NCBI GenBank assembly: GCA_927910985.1
Contig: CAKMOP010000141.1
Location: 1-8,220, forward strand
From: an uncultured Porphyromonas sp.
GTDB lineage: Bacteria > Bacteroidota > Bacteroidia > Bacteroidales > Porphyromonadaceae
DNA length: 8,220 nt
Direction: 5' to 3'
Positions 1-5,814 of the stretch are shown piece after piece. The notes beneath the pieces are model-generated. The model was not told where the DNA came from. It was given only the letters and a program-made list of their open reading frames with translations, and did not search any database. The stretch's first letter is position 1. Each line of letters starts with the position of its first letter. The translations under genes were made by a program, and so were the position numbers.

Positions 1-589
1 CTTCGTTGGCCAAGCGGTTGACGACTGGGCCACCAGGGTATCCCAGCCCCATCACCTTGGCGCACTTGTCAAAGGCTTCGCCAGCTGCATCATCGATGGT
101 TTGCCCGATGATGGTCATATCGGAAGCGGAGCGCACGAGGATAATCTGCGAGTTACCTCCCGAGACGAGGAGGCAGAGGAAGGGGAACTCAGGGCTCTGA
201 TGTTCCTCACCATCCTCCTCGATGAAGTGGGCAAGTACGTGGGCGTGCAGGTGATTGACCTCGACCATAGGGATACCAAGGGAGAGGGCGAGTCCCTTGG
301 CAAAGTTCGTCCCGACGAGGAGAGAGCCTAAGAGTCCTGGGCCACGTGTGAAGGCTATGGCATCGATATCTTGGGCAGTGATGCCAGCACGGCGGATGGC
401 TTCGCTGACTACGGGGACGATGTTTTGCTCGTGGGCGCGTGACGCCAGCTCGGGGACGACTCCGCCGTAAGCTGTATGTACCGCTTGGGAGGCGATGACG
501 TTGCTGAGGAGCTTATGTCCGACTAAGACGGCTGCTGAAGTGTCGTCGCACGAGCTCTCTATTCCTAATATGATGGGTTCTTTGTTCAT
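1..589 (-). CDS. tsaD: tRNA N6-adenosine threonylcarbamoyltransferase TsaD (3' end outside window)
   Basis: TsaD transfers the threonylcarbamoyl group from threonylcarbamoyl-AMP to A37 of ANN-decoding tRNAs, making t6A in the cytoplasm with TsaB and TsaE (known of the family). The frame opens at ATG 589-587 (MNKEPIILGIESSCDDTSAA) and is unbroken to the window edge, giving 196 codons of a protein that is usually about 340 residues, so the C-terminal part is missing. Visible hallmarks are the ASKHA ATP-binding start GIESSCDDT (residues 9-17), YGGVVPELASRAH (41-53), RGPGLLGSL (82-90), the metal-binding NHLHAH (112-117, with H113 and H117 as the expected ligands), LVSGGNSQ (about 142-149) and DDAAGEAFDKCAK. 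It lies 55 bp behind the GH32 gene on the same strand, with its own candidate -7 box in the gap. Housekeeping gene; the identification is secure. Confidence 0.97.
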   Translation of the reverse strand, partial: MNKEPIILGIESSCDDTSAAVLVGHKLLSNVIASQAVHTAYGGVVPELASRAHEQNIVPVVSEAIRRAGITAQDIDAIAFTRGPGLLGSLLVGTNFAKGLALSLGIPMVEVNHLHAHVLAHFIEEDGEEHQSPEFPFLCLLVSGGNSQIILVRSASDMTIIGQTIDDAAGEAFDKCAKVMGLGYPGGPVVNRLANE

Positions 590-630
590 AAGAGTCGATA
601 TGGTCAGTCTACGCTGCCGTATTTATGTGG

Positions 631-638
631 CAAAAGTA
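631..638 (-). promoter_or_regulatory. Candidate Bacteroidetes -7 promoter box for tsaD
   Basis: On the minus strand the bases read TACTTTTG, an exact match to the Bacteroidetes -7 consensus TAnnTTTG, about 40 bp upstream of the tsaD ATG and inside the 55-bp gap after the GH32 gene. I see no clear TTTG -33 partner at the usual spacing of about 20 bp; that region would lie in the 3' end of the GH32 gene. A short 5' leader of roughly 30-35 bases is implied. Plausible, but based on one short motif. Confidence 0.45.
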
Positions 639-644
639 CGAAAA

Positions 645-2528
645 CTATAGCCCGAGTCGGTAGAGGTGGGCGGAATGAACCTGTGCACTCCCACCCTCAC
701 TGCTTAGATGGAGGCTCGTGTAAGGCTCGCGAGGGAAGATAAGGTTGGTCATAGCGATACACCCATCTTGTACGAAGAGCTCGGCCATACTTCGGTCTAA
801 GAAGAGGCGGAGCTTGTAGGTCTTCCCACTGCATAGGCTGAGGGGAGCCCACGTGGCGATAGCGAAGTCATTGTGGTAATTCACCCCATCACGCTCGCGC
901 CAAGCATTGCTCTCACGCTCGTGGGGGGTAGCTTGTACTCCGAAGTCAATGCGACCGCTCTTGGTTCGATCCATCGTGATGCGCTTCTTCTCGAGGTCGA
1001 GGATGATGGGCAGCTGTTCCCCGAGTCGGTTGCTGAGCGTAAGGGTGATGCGCTTCGTCTGTGGGGAGGGTGTCAGCTCGACCTCTAATTCGAAGCTGTC
1101 CTCCAGCCCTGCGAGGGCATTGGTTAGGCATACTTCTTCGCCGATATTCTTAGGAAGAACGAGATTGATCGAGGTTTGGCGCAGGGCTTCGATTTCGCGC
1201 GCTGGGCGTGCTCCCACGTAGCTGATGCCTTTTTTAGTGAAGAGGAAGAGCTCACGTGGCAGGCCGTTCATTCCACGCGTCTGCTTGAACGGCGTGACAT
1301 TGGCGTACTGCCAGTTGCTCACCCAAGGGATGCCGATGGTGCGAGTCTGCGTATTGTGGAAGGTGACCAGTGCGTAGTGATCCTTGCCGAAGTCGAGCCA
1401 GTGAGCTACTTCGGGTGCGGTCTCGGGGCGGAAGGTCGTGCCGTCAAATGAGCCCACGAAGTACTCCGTAGCACTTCCACCGAAGGTACACCCAGGGTTG
1501 ATGTTGACGATCATCACCCACTTCTCTTGTCCGGTCTTCTCATCTCTGAGCTGGAAGAAGTCCGGGCATTCGAACTGGTTCGGGCGAGCTCCATAGCCTT
1601 CGCCGAAAGCACTCACATAGTCCCACTGCTTCAGATCGCGTGAGCGGTAGAAGCGCATCTCCTTATCTGCGGAGACGATCATATACCAGCTCTTGCCTGG
1701 AGCATACCAGAAGATTTTCGGATCACGGAAGTCTGCGACTCCGTCATAAGCGGTAAGGATGGGGTTACCTGCGTATTTGGTGAAGGTCATTCCATTGTCT
1801 GTGCTGTAGGCTAAGCACTGCGCTTGCCACTGCTTCCCCGTGCGTATCGTGTGTGCGGTGTAGTAGGCGAGGATAGCGTCTTTGCCGAAGCCAGCTATCC
1901 CTTCCTGATCGAGGATAGCACTTCCTGAGAAGATATGACCAAGTGTGTCGCGTGCTAAGGCTGGATCGTGGTACTCCCAGTGAATGAGGTCACGAGAGGA
2001 ACTATGCCCCCAGTACATATTGCCCCACTTCGATCCGTAGGGATTATATTGGTAGTAGAGATGGTAGATGCCATCCTTGTAGATCATACCGTTGGGGTCA
2101 TTCATCCAGCCATAGGCTGGGCTATGGTGGTAGGCTGGCCGGTAGTAATCCTTGGCAGAGGTGTCAAAGGTGTCGGAGAGTCGAAGCTGCTCGAAGCAGA
2201 TCGCCTTACGATTAAGTCCCACGATCTCGACTGTCGCCGTAGACTTGTCGGTGGGTAGCGGTAGAGGTACGTAATAGTCTATACTGTCGACGGCCAGACG
2301 TACGTCGAGCCAAGTATCCTCGGGACGATCCCCCACGAGGCGTACACGTACCTCGGGCTGACGCTCTTCGATGGGGAGGAGAAGGTAGCGCTGTGGCTTA
2401 TTGATCTCGATGCGAGTCAGCGTGTCGTTGGGGTATTGTAGCTCCATTGTGGATGAGTTCGCCTTCTTCGTGCCTCCCACCGTGAGAGCAAGCAGTGCTG
2501 CGATGAGCAGGGGGAGAAGTGTGCGCAT
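645..2528 (-). CDS. Secreted glycoside hydrolase family 32 fructan hydrolase (levanase/inulinase/invertase-like)
   Basis: GH32 enzymes cleave beta-fructofuranosyl bonds of sucrose, inulin or levan with retention of configuration. The 627-residue protein starts with a signal peptide (about residues 1-22, hydrophobic LLPLLIAALLALTVGG); there is no lipobox cysteine, so it is probably periplasmic or secreted, not a lipoprotein. Residues about 28-125 form the N-terminal extension common in Bacteroidetes GH32 proteins. The five-bladed propeller follows: WMNDPNG at 141-147 with nucleophile D144, FRDP at 267-270 with transition-state stabiliser D269, and ECPD at 320-323 with acid/base E320. SNWQYAN (404-410) and GLPREL (422-427) are also typical. 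Residues about 475-627 are the C-terminal beta-sandwich, including AELFVQDG and MTNLIFP. All catalytic residues are present and the frame is intact. The gene lies 38 bp after the dehydrogenase, with no terminator between and no good -7 box, so co-transcription is possible. The split between exo-levanase, exo-inulinase and sucrase cannot be settled from sequence alone; NWQYA favours a fructan exo-hydrolase. Confidence 0.95.
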   Translation of the reverse strand: MRTLLPLLIAALLALTVGGTKKANSSTMELQYPNDTLTRIEINKPQRYLLLPIEERQPEVRVRLVGDRPEDTWLDVRLAVDSIDYYVPLPLPTDKSTATVEIVGLNRKAICFEQLRLSDTFDTSAKDYYRPAYHHSPAYGWMNDPNGMIYKDGIYHLYYQYNPYGSKWGNMYWGHSSSRDLIHWEYHDPALARDTLGHIFSGSAILDQEGIAGFGKDAILAYYTAHTIRTGKQWQAQCLAYSTDNGMTFTKYAGNPILTAYDGVADFRDPKIFWYAPGKSWYMIVSADKEMRFYRSRDLKQWDYVSAFGEGYGARPNQFECPDFFQLRDEKTGQEKWVMIVNINPGCTFGGSATEYFVGSFDGTTFRPETAPEVAHWLDFGKDHYALVTFHNTQTRTIGIPWVSNWQYANVTPFKQTRGMNGLPRELFLFTKKGISYVGARPAREIEALRQTSINLVLPKNIGEEVCLTNALAGLEDSFELEVELTPSPQTKRITLTLSNRLGEQLPIILDLEKKRITMDRTKSGRIDFGVQATPHERESNAWRERDGVNYHNDFAIATWAPLSLCSGKTYKLRLFLDRSMAELFVQDGCIAMTNLIFPREPYTSLHLSSEGGSAQVHSAHLYRLGL

Positions 2529-2566
2529 ATATAATTATTATGTAAGTAAAAGTCTGGATGAAGTGC

Positions 2567-3530
2567 TTATACGACTCGGCTAAGATCGGTACTTCCAGCG
2601 AGGAAGCGCACGACATTCTCAAGCATCTCGCGATTCATCGCCTGGCGTGCATCAGCCGTCTGCGTGCCTGTGTGTGGCGTCATACATACGTTGTCGAGGG
2701 TGCAGAGAGCCGGGTGTGGGTTGTCTTGCTGCTCGAAGACATCGAGTCCAGCAGCCATAATAGTTCCTTGCTGGCAGTGCCCCCACGAGGGCTTCTTCAT
2801 CGACGACCGCACCGCGAGCTGTATTGATGAAGATCGCTGTTGGCTTCATCTTTACCAGCTCAGACTCTCCGATGAAGTGGTGTGTGTCTGTGCTGTAAGG
2901 AGTGTGGATGGAGATGAAGTCTGAGGTGGCAAGCAGGGTATCTAAGGAGGCATAAGTGATTCCTTGTAGAGTTTCCTCCACCGAAGTGAGCGGGGTGCGC
3001 TTGTTGTAAAGGATTTTCATCCCGAAGGCACGGGCACGCTCCGCCACAGCCGAGGCGATACGTCCGTAGCCGATGAGTCCCAGGGTCTTTCCCGCTAAGT
3101 GTACTCCGAGGTAGCTCATACGTCCGATGGTGGGGCGCTTCCCTGGGGTGCGGCGAATGAGGCGGTCGAGCTCGCTGACACGGCGTGCGCAGTCGAGCAT
3201 CAGCGCCAGGGTCAGCTCTGCCGTCGGTAGAATCACCGCCTGCGGCGTGTTGGTGACGGCGATGTCGTGGTCACGTGCGTAGGCGATATCGATATTGTTG
3301 AAGCCGACCCCGAAGTTCGCAATCAGTCGGAGCTTACTCCCGTGCTGGAGTAGTTCCGCGCGGGTGGGGTAGTCGAAGGAGGTGCAGAGGACGTCGGCTT
3401 CGGGAAGGAGCTGGTGTAGCTCTTCGTAGGTGAAGTCGCGCCCTCGTGGGGGGCGGATGACTTGATGTGTCTGGTCGATGAGCTCGAAGCCTTCGTCTAC
3501 GGTGTCGAAGGTAACTAATATCTTAGCCAT
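2567..3530 (-). CDS. D-isomer-specific 2-hydroxyacid dehydrogenase (one-base frameshift near 2773-2784)
   Basis: This family reduces 2-keto acids to D-2-hydroxyacids with NAD(P)H (glyoxylate/hydroxypyruvate reductase, D-lactate or phosphoglycerate dehydrogenase types). Translation from ATG 3530-3528 (MAKILVTFDTVDEGFELI) gives substrate-domain residues such as ANFGVGFNNID (71-81), then the Rossmann motif GLIGYGRIAS (151-160), and FINTARGAVVDEEAL (234-248) with catalytic R239. The frame then breaks: the rest (QQGTIMAAGLDVF, then MTPHTGTQT with catalytic His about 286) continues in another frame to TAA 2569-2567. Removing one base at 2773-2774 (GG) or in the C run 2780-2784 restores 320 residues, the normal length. 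Strand beta-2 ends in YNKRT, without the acidic residue typical of NAD-specific members, hinting at NADPH use. The position of the usual catalytic Glu after DVF reads Gln. The frame is open for 99 codons upstream, but that stretch lacks family similarity, so I use Met 3530. The substrate is not identifiable. Confidence 0.88.
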
Positions 3531-3546
3531 ACTTGGTGTGCGGTGT

Positions 3547-3560
3547 GGAGTGAATACTCC
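3547..3560. repeat. Short perfect inverted repeat upstream of the dehydrogenase
   Basis: GGAGT-GAAT-ACTCC is a 5-bp perfect inverted repeat with a 4-base centre, ending 16 bases before the dehydrogenase start codon. It could be an operator half-site pair or a small leader hairpin. Arms this short also arise by chance, so the functional reading is weak. Confidence 0.3.
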
Positions 3561-3727
3561 CACTAAGGTACAGAATATCGGGCGGATGTGTTGTGTGTAC
3601 GACCAGCCTTTTGAGCCAAAGGCTTGCCGTGTGCTCGTGCTCCTCTGAGGTCGTCGTGAGACATCGTGCATTGGGGTGAGCCCTTTTGTACGAGCCCCTT
3701 CGTGCAATACCTTCGCTTGCTGCTGCA

Positions 3728-3829
3728 CTTTCCACAGGAGGAAAGCAAATGCTCCAACGGTCGGAAACTGCTTGTTCCTCCTCTGGAAAGCTTGCTTTCC
3801 AAACTGATGGAAAGTACGGAGGAGCATGG
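3728..3829. repeat. Cluster of GGAAAG/CTTTCC inverted repeats with mutually exclusive hairpins
   Basis: CTTTCC occurs at 3728-3733 and 3795-3800, and its complement GGAAAG at 3740-3745, 3785-3790 and 3809-3814: five copies in 87 bases. TGGAAAGC-TT-GCTTTCCA (3784-3801) is a perfect 8-bp palindrome arm pair. GGAGGAAAGCA (3737-3747) can pair with TGCTTGTTCCTCC (3769-3781) with a two-base bulge. The first CTTTCC can instead pair with the adjacent GGAAAG, so these two hairpins exclude each other. ATGCTCC (3749-3755) is complementary to GGAGCAT near 3821-3827, which could close a larger stem. No poly-T follows, so it is not a simple terminator. It may be a dispersed intergenic repeat, a structured RNA, or a protein-binding array. 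Confidence 0.6.
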
Positions 3830-3983
3830 CTCACGGAGCTTATGCGAGACTGAAGTAGAGGGAGTGTCGTCGAGCTCTGAAGTCGAGCTTCGGGTGCTCC
3901 AGCCCGTTGCTGTGACCAGGCGGAGAGTGAGGCCTCAGGCACGTGCTCCTGGGATAAGAGCGTATGCTGGTCGAACAAATCTC

Positions 3984-3991
3984 TATTTTTG
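3984..3991 (+). promoter_or_regulatory. Candidate Bacteroidetes -7 promoter box for the divIC operon
   Basis: TATTTTTG is an exact match to the Bacteroidetes -7 consensus TAnnTTTG, about 50 bp upstream of the divIC ATG and pointing toward it. No clear TTTG -33 element is visible about 20 bp upstream. It is the best promoter candidate in the window and would drive the five-gene rightward run. Confidence 0.5.
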
Positions 3992-4043
3992 TGTATTTTA
4001 GCACTGTATATCACATCGCATAGCGACCTATTCCATCCTGATA

Positions 4044-4408
4044 ATGACTGAGCTTAAGCCCTCTTTTAGGGAGCGTCTGCAGCGCTTCTCTGCTCTGATA
4101 GTGACCCGCCATAGGCGTCATCCCGCACTGCGCTACGTGGTGGCGGGCGCTGTCGCCTTTATCTTGACCTTCTTGGTGGGGAATAATAGCCTCTACCACT
4201 ACTGGAAGAATGAGCAGCGTAAAGCCTATATCCAAAAGGAGTACAATCGCTATCTCCCCCAGTAGAAGCCGACAGTACGCGTCTCAGCGAGATACGTGAC
4301 AACCGCGAGCATATCGAGCACATCGCTCGAGAGCAGTATTATATGCACCTGCCTGGTGAAGAGATTTTCTTGCTTGCTCCTGATACCAGTGCGACCGCTC
4401 AGCCCTAA
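4044..4408 (+). CDS. divIC: Septum formation initiator DivIC/FtsB-family cell division protein (one-base frameshift at C run 4256-4260)
   Basis: DivIC/FtsB proteins are small bitopic membrane proteins that join FtsL and FtsQ in the divisome and help activate septal peptidoglycan synthesis. From ATG 4044 the protein has a basic cytoplasmic N-terminus (residues 1-30), one membrane helix (about 31-47, VVAGAVAFILTFLVG), then a hydrophilic coiled-coil-like stretch. The given frame stops at 4263-4265 just after a run of five Cs. The next frame continues with the family's usual ending: VEADSTRLSEIRDN, HIAREQYYMHLPGEEIFLL, stop TAA 4406-4408. Adding one C restores a 121-residue protein of normal family length. 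Both halves are well conserved and the family is a core divisome component, so sequence error is more likely than loss. The next gene begins 5 bases after the stop, indicating an operon. Confidence 0.85.
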
Positions 4409-4413
4409 CTTCT

Positions 4414-4752
4414 ATGCAACTCAAGTATAAGTACCTCTACATCGTCAGCGTCTTACTTCTGCTCTCTGGGGCAGCTTTGGCTCTGACGGAGCAGCTTCTC
4501 TTTGATATACTCTATGCACTTGGTGCTGTGGGCTATGGGCTGTACTATGTCTTAGCTCCCGAGCGCGATGCTTCGCCCCTCCTACGCCGTGTCGCACGAA
4601 TGGGGGTCTTCTCGGGCTTGCTCTTCCTGCTCTCAGCTGCAGCTCGCTTTGGCCTCTTTGATGCTTTTTGGTCGAGGCGCGTGGCTGGTCTTCCTTGCGT
4701 TGGGCTTGCTCTATATGATTTATGGAAACGTCCTCCTCTATCTGGACGATAA
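4414..4752 (+). CDS. Small four-helix integral membrane protein of unknown function (frameshift at T run 4665-4669)
   Basis: From ATG 4414 (MQLKYKYLYIVSVLLLLSGA) there are membrane helices at about residues 5-24, 30-47 and 62-78. In the frame as given the protein ends after 112 residues with a non-hydrophobic tail (WSRRVAGLPCVGLALYDLWK) at TAA 4750-4752. Dropping one T from the run of five at 4665-4669 switches to a frame giving a fourth helix, GAWLVFLALGLLYMIYGNVL, then LLYLDDKK, which fits a membrane protein far better. That corrected frame then runs straight into rluA without a stop. One further lost A in the AAAA run 4754-4757 would end it at TGA 4761-4763, overlapping the rluA ATG as ATGA. 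Similar small membrane proteins, to my recollection, accompany divIC and an rluA-type gene in other Bacteroidales; the function is unknown. The true 3' end is uncertain. Confidence 0.7.
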   Translation: MQLKYKYLYIVSVLLLLSGAALALTEQLLFDILYALGAVGYGLYYVLAPERDASPLLRRVARMGVFSGLLFLLSAAARFGLFDAFWSRRVAGLPCVGLALYDLWKRPPLSGR

Positions 4753-4759
4753 GAAAAGA

Positions 4760-5794
4760 ATGAATATATCCTCTATATCAACCCCGAAGCAGCCCGTTCG
4801 CTCCGAGCGCGTGGTGGTGCCTGGGAATAGGAAGCCTCTTCTGCGTCTTCACGTAGGTGAAGGGCATCCCACTACGCTCTTGTCCTTCCTCATTGAGGCC
4901 TTACCCGACAAGAGCCGTACGACCATCAAGCAGCTCCTACACGATCGCTTCATCTCCATTGGTCTGGAGGCGACGACACAGTTTGATGCTCCTCTGCAGG
5001 TTGGTGATACGGTGAACATTCACCCTGCGCCACTGCCGAAGACGCTTACCCATAAGCAAATCGATATCCTCTATCAGGATGAATACCTCCTGGTCATCCA
5101 CAAGGATGCTGGCCTTCCAACGGTAGCAAGCGGAGAGGAAAAGGATAAGACTGCTCTGCGCTTGCTCTCGGAGCACCTCAAGAGTTTCAATCCTCAAGCA
5201 AAGGTCTTCCATATCAATCGCCTCGATAAGGACTGTGCAGGCTTTGTCGTCTTCGCCAAAAGTGCGGAGCTACAGCGTGAGCTGAGTGACAATTGGCAGC
5301 AGTATGTCCGTCAGCAACTCTTTGTTGCAGTCCTGGAGGGCAGACCTCGTGAGGACGAGGGCGTGCTGATGCCTCCTACTCCAGACGAGAAGAAAGGCAA
5401 GAACCAAGGTGCTAAGAAGCCACGCCCAGCCCGCTCGACTCCTCGCTCCGAAGAGGCTCAGTCTGCAGGACGCGCCGAATGGCATATCATCAGCGAAGGC
5501 AATGGACGTACCCTCCTCTCCATCGCACTGCTGGCGGGACGCAACAACCGTCTGCGTCGCCAGCTCTCCGCCCTTCGTCTGCCCATCGTAGGTGACTGGC
5601 GTAATGGCTCCCAGGAGAAGGATTTAGGACGTGTAGCCCTCGAAGGGACGCGCTTGAGCTTCGTCCATCCTGTGACCAAGAAGCTCTTGGACTTCCGCCA
5701 GCCCATCCCTCCTCTCTTGCGCAAGCTGCTCAAGGGAGGCCCACAGCCTCGCTCCCGCTCGGCAAAAAGCTCTGTAAAAGCAAAGAAGAACTAA
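4760..5794 (+). CDS. RluA-family RNA pseudouridine synthase
   Basis: RluA-family enzymes isomerise uridine to pseudouridine in rRNA or tRNA. The 344-residue protein begins at ATG 4760 (MNISSISTPK); an S4-like RNA-binding region covers about residues 35-90 (TTLLSFLIEAL, SRTTIKQLLHDRFISI, LQVGDTVNI). The catalytic domain starts near 100 (IDILYQDEYLLVIHKDAGL), and the active-site signature is INRLDKDCAGFVVFAK (152-167) with catalytic D156. Against the usual HRLDxxTSG, this has His to Asn, Thr to Cys and Ser to Ala. The conserved Tyr of the KxYxAxxxG stretch appears as Phe (F188), and HQIR reads NRLR (263-266). Residues 207-238 are a Lys/Pro/Ser-rich insertion, and the C-terminus (326-344) is basic. 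It may overlap the end of the upstream membrane protein gene, and dsbD follows after 20 bases. The target RNA and site are not predictable; activity is likely but not certain given the drifted motifs. Confidence 0.88.
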   Translation: MNISSISTPKQPVRSERVVVPGNRKPLLRLHVGEGHPTTLLSFLIEALPDKSRTTIKQLLHDRFISIGLEATTQFDAPLQVGDTVNIHPAPLPKTLTHKQIDILYQDEYLLVIHKDAGLPTVASGEEKDKTALRLLSEHLKSFNPQAKVFHINRLDKDCAGFVVFAKSAELQRELSDNWQQYVRQQLFVAVLEGRPREDEGVLMPPTPDEKKGKNQGAKKPRPARSTPRSEEAQSAGRAEWHIISEGNGRTLLSIALLAGRNNRLRRQLSALRLPIVGDWRNGSQEKDLGRVALEGTRLSFVHPVTKKLLDFRQPIPPLLRKLLKGGPQPRSRSAKSSVKAKKN

Positions 5795-5814
5795 CCGTAA
5801 ATCATACAAAATCA

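Larger units (their letters stand above)
3531..4043. other. Divergent intergenic region, about 510 bp, no convincing gene
   Basis: This stretch separates the leftward dehydrogenase from the rightward divIC. Open frames cross it on both strands, including one of 163 codons and an in-frame 99-codon extension of the dehydrogenase. Their translations are rich in Ser, Arg, His and Gln, lack recognisable motifs and overlap each other, so I treat them as chance. I see no tRNA or rRNA. The middle (3728-3829) is a dense set of inverted repeats, annotated separately, and the right end carries a -7 box for divIC. A non-coding RNA or a decayed element could be present, but nothing in the sequence names one. 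Confidence 0.6.

Noticed and set aside
3784..3801. Perfect palindrome considered as a rho-independent terminator
   Set aside because: No T run follows on either strand, and both flanking genes point away from it, so no transcript needs to end there.
3531..3827. In-frame 99-codon N-terminal extension of the dehydrogenase on the minus strand
   Set aside because: The extension lacks family similarity and overlaps the inverted-repeat block. Met at 3530 gives the canonical N-terminus and normal length.
3666..4001. 111-codon plus-strand open frame in the intergenic region
   Set aside because: No motif, and it covers the inverted repeats and the divIC -7 box; likely chance.
3523..4014. 163-codon minus-strand open frame in the divergent intergenic region
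   Set aside because: It has no recognisable domain or signal sequence, overlaps the dehydrogenase start and other frames, and runs through hairpin DNA; likely a chance open frame.
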